Of a stretch of 64,000 bases of DNA, positions 50,558-60,650 are shown piece by piece (the stretch's first letter is position 1; every line of letters begins with the position of its first letter). The position numbers and the translations under genes are program-made. Location: contig NZ_CP019427.1 in assembly GCF_009834545.1 (NCBI RefSeq), positions 5,279,501-5,343,500 on the forward strand, given 5' to 3'. The DNA comes from Pseudomonas sp. S04 (GTDB taxonomy: Bacteria; Pseudomonadota; Gammaproteobacteria; Pseudomonadales; Pseudomonadaceae). The notes under the pieces are model-generated. The model was not told the origin of the DNA, did no database searches, and saw nothing but the letters and a program-made list of their open reading frames with translations.

Positions 50558-51274
50558 ATGGAGATCTGGAAGGAAACACAACTCAAGTTACTGGCAACCG
50601 AATCAGACATCGAAAGCGCCTACAAAATCGCTCTGAACCTGTTCAATAACATGGGTTATGAATATTGCGCATTTTCAATTACTTCCCACACAACAACTCA
50701 ACGTTTTGACAGCGTCAACCTGAACAACTACCCCCATGACTGGAATACCCAGTATGAAAAAAACCACTACAGCTCGATTGATCCAATAGTTGCCCATTGC
50801 CACCATTCAATCCTGCCCATTGTCTGGAACCGCAAGACGTTCGCCAAAGCCCCCGCCCTCTGGAGCGCACTGCAGGAGCAAGGTTTGCAGCATGGCTGGT
50901 CACAACCGGCACATGACGCAAACGGCCCAGCCATCAGCATGCTCAGCCTGGCTCGCAGTCATTGCCAAGTCAGCTCTTTCGAGCTTTACGAACACCTCGG
51001 CTATGCGGTTTTCATCAGTCACACGCTGCACGCCCTGGCGATGCATAAACTCTCCAGCCAACACCCTCCGTGCATAAGCGTGACCCACCTGTCGCCGCGC
51101 GAGATCGAAGTCTTGAAATGGTCGGCAGATGGCAAGACCGCCTCGGACATTGCCACCATCCTGAGCCTCAGTGAGCGCACGGTAAATTTCCACGTCAGCA
51201 GTTCGATCAAGAAACTGGGGGTGAACAACAAAATCTCGGCCGTGGTGAAGGCCACCAAATCACACATGATCTGA
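50558..51274 (+). CDS. ppoR: LuxR-family solo regulator (PpoR-like)
   Basis: 238 residues from ATG 50558 (AGGAG eight bases upstream). The N-terminal autoinducer domain keeps the AHL-pocket residues W62, Y66, D75, P76, W90 and G113; the C-terminal GerE-type HTH is LSPREIEVLKWSADGKTASD ... SERTVNFHVSSSIKKL. No luxI gene is in the window. The setting fpr-ppoR-rlmG-cio matches P. putida PpoR, an AHL-responsive solo. It could answer signals from other cells. Confidence 0.88.
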   Translation: MEIWKETQLKLLATESDIESAYKIALNLFNNMGYEYCAFSITSHTTTQRFDSVNLNNYPHDWNTQYEKNHYSSIDPIVAHCHHSILPIVWNRKTFAKAPALWSALQEQGLQHGWSQPAHDANGPAISMLSLARSHCQVSSFELYEHLGYAVFISHTLHALAMHKLSSQHPPCISVTHLSPREIEVLKWSADGKTASDIATILSLSERTVNFHVSSSIKKLGVNNKISAVVKATKSHMI

Positions 51275-51474
51275 GCCTTGAACGAACCGTACCGGGGATG
51301 AGCCATGCCCAACGAGGAAAACCGACGAGTATTCCCATCGAAAAAAACGTACCATTTGCTCCGTTCTGAGTGACTGCGCCCAAACCAAGCGCCGCAGTCC
51401 ACTCAGACGGTCCCGCCAGCCTCACCCCCTGCAGACCTGCGGGACATTCGTTGATTATCCAGAGTCCCCGCCCC

Positions 51475-52599
51475 ATGCCCCTGCTCGAAAGCCCCTTCGC
51501 TCAACTCGACCTGATTCGCCAACCGGAACAGCCTAACGAACCGCTGCAGGCTTTCGATGCCGCGGATGAGTACCTGCTCAATCATCTGGCCGAACAGCAG
51601 CCCGCCGCGAACACTCGGGTGCTGGTGCTCAACGACAGCTTTGGCGCCTTGGCGGCAAGCCTGGTGGGCAAGGTGCTGCTCACTAGCAGCGGTGACTCGT
51701 TTCTCGCCGCCCAGGGCCTGGAAAAGAACCTGGTGCGCAATGGCCTGCCGTTTGACGCGGCCACGGTGTTGCCCGCCAGCGCGCCCTTGCTTGGCCCGTT
51801 TGATCGGGTGCTGATTCGTGTGCCCAAGACGCTGGCCTTGCTGGAGGAGCAGTTGATTCGCCTGCAGGGGCAACTGGCGCCCGGCGCGCAAGTGATCGCG
51901 GCCGCCATGATCAAGCATCTGCCGCGGGCTGCGGGCGAACTGCTGGAACGTTATGTCGGCCCGATGCAGGCCTCGCTGGCGGTGAAGAAGGCCCGGTTGC
52001 TGATCGCAACCCCGGACGCCCGACCGGCGATAGCGTCGCCCTACCCAACCCGCTATCGCCTCGATCAACCGGCGATCGAACTGCTCAATCACGCCAACGT
52101 ATTTTGCCGCGAAGGCCTGGATATCGGGACCCGCGCGTTTCTCCCCCACCTGCCAAGCAACCTCGGCCAGGCGCGGGTCGCCGACCTCGGTTGCGGCAAT
52201 GGCGTACTGGCCATCGCCAGCGCCCTGAACAACCCCGAAGCCCACTACACCCTGGTCGATGAGTCGTTCATGGCCGTGCAGTCGGCCGAGCAGAACTGGC
52301 AGGCCGCGCTGGGTCAGCGCGAGGTGACAGTGCGCGCCGGCGATGGCCTGGCCGGGCAAGAGCCGCAGTCGCTGGACGTGGTGCTGTGCAATCCACCGTT
52401 CCATCAGCAGCAGGTGGTGGGCGACTTCCTTGCCTGGCGCATGTTCCAGCAGGCGCGTGAAGCCTTGGTAGTGGGCGGTGCGCTGTACATCGTCGGCAAC
52501 CGGCACCTGGGCTATCACAGCAAACTGGCGCGGCTGTTCCGAGGCGTCGAGCAAGTCGCAGCCACGCCAAAATTCGTGATCCTCAAAGCACGTAAGTAA
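51475..52599 (+). CDS. rlmG: 23S rRNA (guanine1835-N2)-methyltransferase RlmG
   Basis: 374 residues from ATG 51475. N-terminal domain of about 190 residues lacks a SAM motif (duplicated MTS-type domain); the C-terminal domain has V235ADLGCGNG for SAM and N306PPF for catalysis. RlmG/RsmC family; the length fits RlmG. It follows ppoR. Confidence 0.92.
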   Translation: MPLLESPFAQLDLIRQPEQPNEPLQAFDAADEYLLNHLAEQQPAANTRVLVLNDSFGALAASLVGKVLLTSSGDSFLAAQGLEKNLVRNGLPFDAATVLPASAPLLGPFDRVLIRVPKTLALLEEQLIRLQGQLAPGAQVIAAAMIKHLPRAAGELLERYVGPMQASLAVKKARLLIATPDARPAIASPYPTRYRLDQPAIELLNHANVFCREGLDIGTRAFLPHLPSNLGQARVADLGCGNGVLAIASALNNPEAHYTLVDESFMAVQSAEQNWQAALGQREVTVRAGDGLAGQEPQSLDVVLCNPPFHQQQVVGDFLAWRMFQQAREALVVGGALYIVGNRHLGYHSKLARLFRGVEQVAATPKFVILKARK

Positions 52600-52605
52600 C
52601 CGGCC

Positions 52606-52628
52606 AAAAAAAACCCTCCAGCGGAGGG
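52606..52628 (-). terminator. Terminator of the cio operon
   Basis: On the minus strand CCCTCC, loop GCT, GGAGGG followed by eight T; convergent with rlmG. Confidence 0.85.
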
Positions 52629-52672
52629 CTATAAATCCGCGCCGCAAGGCAACGGGATGGGAAGTTCAGTGC

Positions 52673-52840
52673 TCAGTGGGTACTCAAGCCTGCGGCGTTC
52701 ATGAACAGGCGCATCAGGCTGGCGACCACGAACAGCGCCAGCACGCTGCCGACCCAGATCCCGGCCAGCCAGCCAAGCCGATGCCACAGCGGCTTCTTTT
52801 CAGCCTCTTCGATTTCCCGCAAAGATTGTTTATCTGCCAT
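52673..52840 (-). CDS. DUF2474 small membrane protein of the Cio oxidase
   Basis: 55 residues from ATG 52840: a short charged N-terminus (MADKQSLREIEEAEKKPLW) then one membrane helix (LGWLAGIWVGSVLALFVVASLMRLFM). The family lies downstream of cioAB-type oxidases and probably corresponds to a CydX-like accessory subunit. It starts 54 bp after cioB. Confidence 0.85.
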   Translation of the reverse strand: MADKQSLREIEEAEKKPLWHRLGWLAGIWVGSVLALFVVASLMRLFMNAAGLSTH

Positions 52841-52894
52841 TGCACAGGTCCTCGGTTGGGGGGAGACGGCGCCGTTCAAGGCGCCGTCATGCAC

Positions 52895-53902
52895 CTAGTG
52901 GTAGCCGTCTTCGTGGGTCACCTTGCCGCGGAACACGTAGTAGCTCCAGAAGGTGTAGCCCAGGATGAACGGAATGATGAACAGCGTGCCGACCAGCATG
53001 AAGCCCTGACTTTGCGGCGGTGCGGCAGCGTCCCAGATGGTGATCGACGGTGGCACGATGTACGGCCACAGGCTGATGCCCAGCCCGCTGTAGCCCAGGA
53101 AGATCAGTACCAGGGTCAACAGGAACGGGGTGTAGTGGGCATTGCGGGCCACCGCACGCAGTAATCCGTACATGGTCACCAATACCAGGATCGGCACTGG
53201 CAGGAACCAGAACAGGTTAGGCAGGGTAAACCAGCGCGCAGCGATCTCGGCATGGGCCAGCGGCGTCCAGATACTGACAATACCGATCACCGCCAACACC
53301 ACGAATGCCAGCGGCCGCGCCAGGTTGTGCATTTGCTCCTGCAGCTTGCCTTCGGTCTTCATGATCAACCAGGTGCACCCCAGCAGCGCATACGCCACCA
53401 CCAGTGCCGCACCGCAGAACAGGGTGAAAGGCGTCAGCCAGTCCAGCGAGCCGCCGGCGAACTGTCGGTCAACCACTTTGAAGCCATCGATAAACGCACC
53501 GAGGGCCACGCCCTGGAAGAAGGTCGCGGTGATCGAGCCACCGATAAACGCCTTGTCCCAGACGTGCACCTTGTCGTCCTTGGCCTTGAAGCGGAACTCG
53601 AAGGCCACCCCGCGAAAGATCAGCCCGATCAGCATCAGGATCAACGGCAGGTACAAGGCCGAAAGGACCACCGAGTAGGCCAGCGGGAAGGCCCCGAACA
53701 ACGCGGCGCCCCCCAGTACCAGCCAGGTTTCGTTACCGTCCCAGACCGGGGCGACGGTGTTCATCATCACATCACGGTCGCTCTTGCCCTTGATGAACGG
53801 GAAAAGAATCCCGATCCCCAGGTCAAAGCCGTCCATGACCACGTACATCATGATGCCGAAGATGATAATCACGGCCCAGATCAGTGGAAGATCAATACCC
53901 AT
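52895..53902 (-). CDS. cioB: Cyanide-insensitive terminal oxidase subunit II (CydB-like)
   Basis: 335 residues with about nine membrane helices: PLIWAVIIIFGIMMYVVMDGFDLGIGILF at the start, including the GFDLG-type motif, and VWDGNETWLVLGGAALF, typical of CydB/CioB. Three bp downstream of cioA. Confidence 0.96.
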   Translation of the reverse strand: MGIDLPLIWAVIIIFGIMMYVVMDGFDLGIGILFPFIKGKSDRDVMMNTVAPVWDGNETWLVLGGAALFGAFPLAYSVVLSALYLPLILMLIGLIFRGVAFEFRFKAKDDKVHVWDKAFIGGSITATFFQGVALGAFIDGFKVVDRQFAGGSLDWLTPFTLFCGAALVVAYALLGCTWLIMKTEGKLQEQMHNLARPLAFVVLAVIGIVSIWTPLAHAEIAARWFTLPNLFWFLPVPILVLVTMYGLLRAVARNAHYTPFLLTLVLIFLGYSGLGISLWPYIVPPSITIWDAAAPPQSQGFMLVGTLFIIPFILGYTFWSYYVFRGKVTHEDGYH

Positions 53903-53905
53903 GAC

Positions 53906-55345
53906 TCAATTCCCCTTGTTCAGGCTGTCGCTGTGGTCACCTTCGGTGCCGTCATCGGCAGCGGAAAGCGGACGGGCCGGCGTGCGTTGCTGACCAGGAC
54001 CACCGTGGCTCGGTTCGGCCCCTTCATTGAGCTTGGGCCCCTTGCGCACCAGGCGCATCATGTAGCCCAGGCCCACACCGAACAGCGAGAAATACACCAC
54101 CACAAACAGCGCCAGGGTAATGCTCATCTGCACCACGCTGTGCCCGGAGGAGGCATCGGCAGTGCGCATCACCCCGTAGATCACCCACGGTTGGCGTCCG
54201 ACTTCCGTGGTGAACCAGCCCGCGAGAATTGCGATCAGGCCAGAAGGCCCCATCCACAGGGTCAGGTACAGGAACGCGCGGTTCGAATACAGCCGATCAC
54301 GCTTGCGCAGCCACAGGCTCCACAGGCCGGTGAAGATCATCAGCATGCCCAGGCCGACCATGATCCGGAACGACCAGAACACGATGGTCGAGTTCGCCCG
54401 GTCTTCCGGCGGGAATTCCTTGAGCGCCGGCACCTGCTTGTCCAGCGAGTGGGTCAGGATCAGGCTGCCCAGGTACGGAATTTCCACCGCGTACTTGGTC
54501 CGCTCCTCCTTCATGTCCGGCCAGCCGAACAGGATCAGCGGCGTCGGTTCGTCGCCATGGTTTTCCCAGTGACCTTCGATCGCGGCGATTTTCGCCGGTT
54601 GGTGCTTGAGGGTGTTGAGGCCGTGGAAGTCACCGATCACGGCCTGGATTGGCGCGACGATCAACGCCATCCACATGGCCATCGACAGCATGGTGCGGAT
54701 CGCCGGGTTGTCGCGACCGCGCAGCAGGTGCCAGGCCGCCGACGAACCGACGAAGAATGCGGTCGCGACAAAGGCAGCGGTGGCCATGTGCATCAGGCGA
54801 TAGGGGAACGACGGGTTGAAAATCACCGCAATCCAGTCCACCGGGATGACCTGGCCGTTGATGATTTCGTAACCCTGGGGGGTCTGCATCCAGCTGTTGG
54901 AGGCGAGAATCCAGAACGTCGAGATCAGCGTGCCGATCGCCACCATGATCGTGGCGAAGAAGTGCAGCTTGCGCCCTACCTTGTTCCAGCCAAACAGCAT
55001 GACGCCGAGGAAGCCGGCTTCGAGGAAGAATGCCGTGAGCACTTCATAGGTCAGCAATGGCCCAGTGACGGAGCCCGCGAAGTCCGAGAAACGGCTCCAG
55101 TTGGTACCGAACTGGTAGGCCATGACCAGGCCGGAGACGACTCCCATGCCGAAGTTGACGGCAAAGATCTTCGACCAGAAATGGTAGAGGTCACGGTAGG
55201 TGTTGTTGTTGGTTTTCAGCCACAGGCCTTCAAGCACCGCCAGGTAACTCGCCAGGCCGATGGTGATCGCCGGGAACAGAATGTGGAATGAGATGGTGAA
55301 CGCGAACTGAATTCGGGCGAGATCAAGTGCCTCCAAACCGAACAT
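53906..55345 (-). CDS. cioA: Cyanide-insensitive terminal oxidase subunit I (CydA-like)
   Basis: 479 residues from ATG 55345 (MFGLEALDLARIQFAFTISFH). The heme-ligand His are in the N-terminal FHILFP and later helices; the GRQPWVIYG motif is present. The Q loop is short, as in Cio-type rather than E. coli CydA. Quinol oxidase of the inner membrane. An ANR-type site lies 160 bp upstream. An open frame extends to 55543 without a start signal. Confidence 0.95.
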   Translation of the reverse strand: MFGLEALDLARIQFAFTISFHILFPAITIGLASYLAVLEGLWLKTNNNTYRDLYHFWSKIFAVNFGMGVVSGLVMAYQFGTNWSRFSDFAGSVTGPLLTYEVLTAFFLEAGFLGVMLFGWNKVGRKLHFFATIMVAIGTLISTFWILASNSWMQTPQGYEIINGQVIPVDWIAVIFNPSFPYRLMHMATAAFVATAFFVGSSAAWHLLRGRDNPAIRTMLSMAMWMALIVAPIQAVIGDFHGLNTLKHQPAKIAAIEGHWENHGDEPTPLILFGWPDMKEERTKYAVEIPYLGSLILTHSLDKQVPALKEFPPEDRANSTIVFWSFRIMVGLGMLMIFTGLWSLWLRKRDRLYSNRAFLYLTLWMGPSGLIAILAGWFTTEVGRQPWVIYGVMRTADASSGHSVVQMSITLALFVVVYFSLFGVGLGYMMRLVRKGPKLNEGAEPSHGGPGQQRTPARPLSAADDGTEGDHSDSLNKGN

Positions 55346-55505
55346 AAGTCTTCCTCTGTCAGGTAAAACGGCTACAGGCTTGTGGCCTGCACCCACCGCC
55401 CCCACGGGTATGGAGTGTGGCGAATTCGAATTCGTTCTTTTTTTACAATCATCACAACGCAGGGAGTCTGGCCATCTGGCCGTCAGAACAAATCCCCCAA
55501 GGGCT

Positions 55506-55519
55506 TTGATCTGGATCAA
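55506..55519. promoter_or_regulatory. ANR/FNR box
   Basis: TTGATCTGGATCAA, a perfect match to TTGAT-N4-ATCAA, in the 338-bp cioA/MFS divergent gap. ANR regulates cio in P. aeruginosa. Confidence 0.8.
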
Positions 55520-55683
55520 GCAACGATCAAAGAGTAGTCGCATTTTCAGCGACAGAGCGTGTGGTCTATTGCCGCGTGACAGGTTGCCTCAGGACCCTGG
55601 CGCGCCAATCCAGGCGATCGCTGCAACCTTTAGTTACAACTTGATGATAGGCTCAGCTTTTTCCCCACCAGACCTGTCTGCCG

Positions 55684-56967
55684 ATGCCCAGCCCAGAGCC
55701 CCTGCTGTTACGCCATCACCGCCCTTTCCTTGCGTTCTGGCTGGCGCGGATTTTCACCGCCAGCGGTTTCCAGATGCTCACAGTGGCCATTGGCTGGAAC
55801 CTCTACCAGCTCACTGGCAACGTGCTGGACCTGGGGTTGGTCGGGCTGGTGGAGTTCGCTCCGCGGGTACTGTTCATGCTGCACACCGGGCATGTGGCTG
55901 ACCGCTATGACCGGCGCAAGGTCGCTGCCCTCTGCCAGTCCTTGCAGGCTTTGATCGCCCTGGCCCTGACCATCGGCAGCGCCACCGACCAAGTGACCCG
56001 CGAGCTGATCTTCATCCTCGCCTTCCTGCTGGGCGCTGCCCGCTCGTTCGAGATGCCCACCACCCAGGCCCTGCTCCCCAGCATCGTGCCCACGGCCTTG
56101 TTCCCGCGTGCGGTGGCGGCGGCGCAGTCGGCGCAACAGTCGGCCACCATCATCGCCCCGGCCCTGGGCGGCCTGCTCTACGCCTTTGGCAGCGTCTGGG
56201 TCTATGGGCCGACGGTGCTCTTGTACGTCATCGCCTGCACCCTGATGCTCAACCTGCCTGCGCGGCAAACCCCGCTGAACAAAGGCAAGGCCACCCTGGA
56301 TTCACTGCTGGCCGGCGTTCGCTTCATCCGCAGTCGCCCAGACATTCTCGGGGCGATCTCCCTGGACCTGTTCGCGGTACTGCTGGGCGGCGCCACCGCG
56401 CTGTTGCCGGTGTTCGCCAAGGACATCCTGCTGACCGGGCCATGGGGCCTGGGGCTGCTGCGCTCGGCACCGGCAGTGGGCGCCCTGCTGATGTCACTCT
56501 GGCTGGCGCGGTTTGCCGTGGAGCGCAAAGTCGGACGGGTGATGTTTACCGCCGTCGGCGTGTTCGGCGTGGCGACCATTGCCTTTGGCCTGTCGACCTC
56601 ATTCTGGTTCTCGTTGGCGGTGCTGGTGGTGCTGGGGGCGGCGGACATGATCAGCATGGTGATCCGCGCCTCTTTTGTGCAACTGGAAACCCCGGATGAA
56701 ATGCGCGGCCGGGTCAGCGCCGTGAACGGCTTGTTCATCGGCGCTTCGAACCAGTTGGGTGAATTCGAATCCGGCCTGACGGCGCACTGGTTCGGCACTG
56801 TGCCAGCGGTGGTCATGGGCGGAGTTGGCACGCTGTTGGTCACCGGCACCTGGATCAAGCTGTTCCCGACCCTGGCCCAGCGTGATCGCATGCATGTGCC
56901 GGTGGCTGCCCCCGAGAATTCGCCGACCGTAGCTAAGCCAGCAACTCCCGCGCCACCGCCAGCTTGA
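55684..56967 (+). CDS. MFS exporter (EntS/MFS_3-like)
   Basis: 427 residues with 12 hydrophobic segments and the motif GHVADRYDRRKV in the first cytoplasmic loop (MFS motif A). The middle ARSFEMPTTQALLPSIV and MISMVIRASFVQLETPDEMRGRVSAVN are MFS_3 (enterobactin exporter) features. Substrate unknown. Its last 35 bp overlap the DJ-1-like gene convergently. Confidence 0.88.
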   Translation: MPSPEPLLLRHHRPFLAFWLARIFTASGFQMLTVAIGWNLYQLTGNVLDLGLVGLVEFAPRVLFMLHTGHVADRYDRRKVAALCQSLQALIALALTIGSATDQVTRELIFILAFLLGAARSFEMPTTQALLPSIVPTALFPRAVAAAQSAQQSATIIAPALGGLLYAFGSVWVYGPTVLLYVIACTLMLNLPARQTPLNKGKATLDSLLAGVRFIRSRPDILGAISLDLFAVLLGGATALLPVFAKDILLTGPWGLGLLRSAPAVGALLMSLWLARFAVERKVGRVMFTAVGVFGVATIAFGLSTSFWFSLAVLVVLGAADMISMVIRASFVQLETPDEMRGRVSAVNGLFIGASNQLGEFESGLTAHWFGTVPAVVMGGVGTLLVTGTWIKLFPTLAQRDRMHVPVAAPENSPTVAKPATPAPPPA

Positions 56968-57484
56968 CTGCCCTGCCGCACAGTTGCTCCACCAATTGCA
57001 GGGCAAATGCCAAGGCCGCCGCCGAACCCTGGGCGGTAATGCAGTTGCCGTCGACCACCACCGGCTGATCGACGAAGGTGCAGCCCAGCAGTTGCTGACT
57101 GACGGCCGGCAGGCAGGTCATGCGGCGTTGGCGCAATACGCCGAAGGCCTGCAGGGCAAGCGCCGGCGATTCGGCGATGGCGGCGAACAATCGGCCGGCG
57201 GCGGCCTGGTCCTTGAGCAATTGCTGCAGCGGCTGATGGGCGGCCAGGTGCTTACCGCCGACGGCGCCGCCAGGCAGGACAATCAGGTCGAAGGGTTGCG
57301 CCAGCACGTCCACCAGCATCGCATCGGCGGTCAGGCGTGTGCCCCGGGCGCACGTCAGCATGCGCCGCGCCTCGATGCTGGCCACCACCACTTCGACGTT
57401 CGCCCGGCGCAGCACGTCGATCAGGGTGACGCTTTGCAGGTCGTCGATGCCCTCGGCAAGGGTAATCAGGGCTCTAAAGGTCAT
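56933..57484 (-). CDS. DJ-1/PfpI-fold protein lacking the catalytic Cys and Glu
   Basis: 183 residues with the DJ-1 fold: MTFRALITLAEGIDDLQSVTLIDVLRRANVEV-type start, LIVLPGGAVGGKHLA and ALQLVEQLCG near the C-terminus. The nucleophile position (Cys106 of DJ-1) is Ala104 in AAIAESPAL, and the Glu18 position is Gln17. It therefore probably lacks classical deglycase/chaperone Cys chemistry. It could be a sensor or an enzyme with other residues (Glu105 adjoining). Convergent with the MFS gene. Confidence 0.82.
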   Translation of the reverse strand: MTFRALITLAEGIDDLQSVTLIDVLRRANVEVVVASIEARRMLTCARGTRLTADAMLVDVLAQPFDLIVLPGGAVGGKHLAAHQPLQQLLKDQAAAGRLFAAIAESPALALQAFGVLRQRRMTCLPAVSQQLLGCTFVDQPVVVDGNCITAQGSAAALAFALQLVEQLCGRAVKLAVARELLA

Positions 57485-57560
57485 GGTCGGTGTCCACAGG
57501 GTGATCCTTAAAGCGTAGTCACCTTTACTGACAGGCGTTCAAGTCCCCCCGCACGGCCCA

Positions 57561-58019
57561 TTACTTGATGTAGATCTGGGTCGACAGGGTGTTGGCCGGT
57601 GCGTTGATCGAGGAATTGCGGAACGTGAAAGTGCCACGCTGCTTGCCGGCCATATCGAAGATATAGAGGTAGCCGACGATCTTGCTGACCATGCCGGCGC
57701 ATTCCGTCAGGTCGCCATTATCAAAGGCACATACCCGGGTGCGCACGCCATCGATGTCCGCGCCATCCAGCCCGGCCTGGGGTGAACGGCCATAACCGAC
57801 CTCCAGCACGTAGATCTTGATGTTCGGCCCTTCGTGATCACAGCTGGTTTGTGCCTGCCCAGGACTGATGTCCTCCATGCCGCAGGACGGCGACTGGACC
57901 TTAAGCACCTTGATTTCGCTCAACGGCGGTGCGGAAGCCGCCTCGGCCACCTGCATGCCGGACAACAAGGCGCCACACACACCCACCACCAGAGCCAACC
58001 CGCGTTTTTTAGAAGACAT
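57561..58019 (-). CDS. DUF4879 exported protein
   Basis: 152 residues from ATG 58019. Signal peptide ends near VAEAA|SAPPL. The body shows VLKVQSPSCGMEDI, YVLEVGYGRSP and FRNSSINAPANTLSTQIYIK, as in the B. subtilis YolA/YoaW (DUF4879) family. Four Cys suggest two disulphides. The frame stays open upstream as far as 59522, but that part is the antisense of the permease gene. Confidence 0.83.
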   Translation of the reverse strand: MSSKKRGLALVVGVCGALLSGMQVAEAASAPPLSEIKVLKVQSPSCGMEDISPGQAQTSCDHEGPNIKIYVLEVGYGRSPQAGLDGADIDGVRTRVCAFDNGDLTECAGMVSKIVGYLYIFDMAGKQRGTFTFRNSSINAPANTLSTQIYIK

Positions 58020-58223
58020 GACCACTCCCGAAACCAGCGCGCAGTATGCCCCACCCGTCTCAAAGGCAAAACATCGCCGACGATCGCAGCCATAGCCCCA
58101 AGCTGCTGGTATGATGCGCGGCTTTTTCCGACCGACAGAAAAATCCCGGGCGCCTGCTGTGGTCTGTGCTTTGCTGTTCAAGTCGATACATTCACGGCGC
58201 AAGATGCGCCACGGGGAGCAGAC

Positions 58224-59519
58224 ATGCTGGAAAGGCTGTTTCAACTCAAGGCACACAACACCAACGTGCGCACCGAGATTCTTGCGGGCGTCACGACCTT
58301 CCTGGCCATGGCCTACATTTTGTTCGTCAACCCGAGCATCCTCGGCGAGACAGGCATGGACAAGGGCGCAGTGTTTGTCGCGACCTGCCTGGCGGCCGCC
58401 ATCGGCTCCACCGTGATGGGCCTGATTGCCAACTACCCGATCGCGCTGGCACCGGGCATGGGCCTGAACGCCTTCTTCACCTACACCGTGGTCCTGCACA
58501 TGGGCCACACCTGGCAAGTGGCGCTGGGTGCGGTATTCATTTCGGCGGTGCTGTTCTTCCTGCTGTCGATCTTCCGCATCCGCGAATGGATCATCAACAG
58601 TATCCCGCTGCCGCTGCGTTCGGCGATTGCCGCCGGTATCGGCCTGTTCCTGGCCCTGATTGCCCTGCACAACGCAGGCATTGTGGTCAGCAACCCGGCG
58701 ACCATGGTCGGCCTCGGTGACCTGAAACAACCGGCTCCGATCCTCGCGACCCTGGGCTTTGCCCTGATCGTGGCCCTTGAAGCCCTGAAAGTACGCGGTG
58801 CAGTGCTGATCGGCATCCTGACCGTGACCATCGCCTCCATCGCCCTGGGGTTCACCCCGTTCGGCGGCGTAGTGTCGATGCCACCCTCCCTGGCGCCGAC
58901 CTTCCTGCAACTGGACATCAAGGGCGCCCTGGACATCGGTCTGGTCAGCGTGATCTTCGCCTTCCTGTTCGTCGACCTGTTCGACAACTCCGGCACCCTG
59001 ATCGGCGTCGCCAAGCGCGCCGGCCTGATGGGCAAGGACGGCCACATGCCGAAAATGGGCCGGGCGCTGATCGCCGACAGTACGGCGGCCATGGCCGGTT
59101 CCCTGCTGGGCACCTCGACCACCACCAGCTACATCGAATCGGCAGCGGGCGTCAGCGCCGGCGGCCGGACCGGCCTCACCGCCGTGGTCGTGGCCATCCT
59201 GTTTCTGCTGGCGCTGTTCTTCTCGCCACTGGCTGCCAGCGTTCCGGCTTTCGCCACCGCGCCGGCCCTGCTGTTCGTCGCCGTGCTGATGACTTCCGGC
59301 CTGGCGGAAATAGACTGGGATGACATCACCGTGGCTGCGCCTGTGGTGATCACCGCCCTGGCGATGCCTTTCACTTACTCCATCGCCAACGGCATTGCCT
59401 TCGGTTTCATCGCCTGGACCGCAATCAAACTGCTGTCCGGTCGTGGCCGTGAGCTGAACCCGGCGCTGGTGATTCTCTCCATTCTGTTCGTGATCAAGTT
59501 GGGTTGGTTCAACGCATGA
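58224..59519 (+). CDS. AzgA-type purine permease (NCS2)
   Basis: 431 residues from ATG 58224 ([20 protein letters not shown]) with GGGGAG upstream and about 12 to 14 membrane helices. [13 protein letters not shown] and the [21 protein letters not shown] block are those of the AzgA (adenine/guanine/hypoxanthine) branch. Its stop overlaps the trmA start (ATGA). Confidence 0.9.
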   Translation: MLERLFQLKAHNTNVRTEILAGVTTFLAMAYILFVNPSILGETGMDKGAVFVATCLAAAIGSTVMGLIANYPIALAPGMGLNAFFTYTVVLHMGHTWQVALGAVFISAVLFFLLSIFRIREWIINSIPLPLRSAIAAGIGLFLALIALHNAGIVVSNPATMVGLGDLKQPAPILATLGFALIVALEALKVRGAVLIGILTVTIASIALGFTPFGGVVSMPPSLAPTFLQLDIKGALDIGLVSVIFAFLFVDLFDNSGTLIGVAKRAGLMGKDGHMPKMGRALIADSTAAMAGSLLGTSTTTSYIESAAGVSAGGRTGLTAVVVAILFLLALFFSPLAASVPAFATAPALLFVAVLMTSGLAEIDWDDITVAAPVVITALAMPFTYSIANGIAFGFIAWTAIKLLSGRGRELNPALVILSILFVIKLGWFNA

Positions 59520-60595
59520 CATTCGATTCCCAGGCTTACGCCGCTCAGCTCGAAGACAAGGTCACGCGCCTGCGCGACCTGCTGGCCCCGTTCGATGCCC
59601 CGCAACCTGCGGTGTTCGACTCGCCGCTGGCCAACTTCCGCCTGCGCGCCGAATTCCGCCTGTGGCGCGAAGCCGGCGAGCGGCACTACGCAATGTTTTC
59701 CCAGGAAGACAAGCGCACGCCGATCCTGATCGAAGAGTTCCCGATCGCCAGCCTGCGCATCAACCAGTTGATGCCGCAGCTCAAGGCCGCCTGGCAAGCC
59801 AGCGCAGCCTTGAGCCACAAGCTGTTCCAGGTGGAGTTCCTGACCACCCTGGCGGGCGACGCGATGATCACCCTGTGCTACCACCGCCCGCTCGATGAGC
59901 ACTGGCATGCGGCGGCCAGCCAGTTGGCTGCCGACTTGAATGTCAGCGTGATCGGTCGCTCCAAGGGTAAGCGCGAAGTGATCGGCCAGGATTATGTGGT
60001 CGAGAAACTTGAAGTCGGTGGGCGTACCTTCAGCTATCGCCAACCCGAGGGGGCATTCACCCAGCCCAACGGCACGGTGAACCAGAAGATGCTCAACTGG
60101 GCGTATGACGCCCTGGGCGAGCGCCCGGACGATCTGCTGGAACTGTATTGCGGCAATGGCAACTTCACCCTGCCCCTGGCGACCCGCGTAGGCAAAGTGC
60201 TGGCCACCGAAATCAGCAAGACCTCGGTCAATGCTGCGCTGAGCAACCTCAGCGAAAATGCGGTGGACAACGTCACCCTGGTGCGGCTATCCGCTGAAGA
60301 GTTGACCGAAGCCTTGAACGAAGTGCGCCCGTTCCGTCGCCTGCACGGTATCGACTTGAAGAGCTACGCGTTCGGCAGCGTGTTCGTCGATCCACCGCGC
60401 GCGGGCATGGACCCGGACACCTGCGAGCTGACCCGACGCTTCGACAACATCCTGTACATCTCATGTAACCCAGAGACCTTGGCAGCCAACATCGCCCAGT
60501 TGCACGACACTCATCGCATCACCCGCTGCGCGCTGTTCGATCAATTCCCGTGGACCCACCACATGGAATCCGGGGTCTTGCTGACCCGTCGTTGA
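59516..60595 (+). CDS. trmA: tRNA (uracil-5-)-methyltransferase TrmA
   Basis: 359 residues; makes m5U54 in tRNA. The SAM-binding [11 protein letters not shown] and the catalytic Cys317 in [13 protein letters not shown] (E. coli C324) are present. Four-bp overlap with the permease gene. A terminator follows. Confidence 0.96.
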   Translation: MTFDSQAYAAQLEDKVTRLRDLLAPFDAPQPAVFDSPLANFRLRAEFRLWREAGERHYAMFSQEDKRTPILIEEFPIASLRINQLMPQLKAAWQASAALSHKLFQVEFLTTLAGDAMITLCYHRPLDEHWHAAASQLAADLNVSVIGRSKGKREVIGQDYVVEKLEVGGRTFSYRQPEGAFTQPNGTVNQKMLNWAYDALGERPDDLLELYCGNGNFTLPLATRVGKVLATEISKTSVNAALSNLSENAVDNVTLVRLSAEELTEALNEVRPFRRLHGIDLKSYAFGSVFVDPPRAGMDPDTCELTRRFDNILYISCNPETLAANIAQLHDTHRITRCALFDQFPWTHHMESGVLLTRR

Positions 60596-60612
60596 TCGCT
60601 GATCACGCTCCA

Positions 60613-60644
60613 CAAAAAAGCCGTCCCGAGGACGGTTTTTTTGT
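60613..60644 (+). terminator. trmA terminator
   Basis: CCGTCC, loop CGA, GGACGG, flanked by A- and T-runs; it can also end the convergent DUF2442 gene. Confidence 0.92.
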
Positions 60645-60650
60645 GCCTGC

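Noticed and set aside
57561..59522. A 653-codon frame antisense to the permease, fused to the DUF4879 gene
   Set aside because: The upstream portion is the antisense of the AzgA-type permease. The real DUF4879 start is ATG 58019 with a signal peptide.
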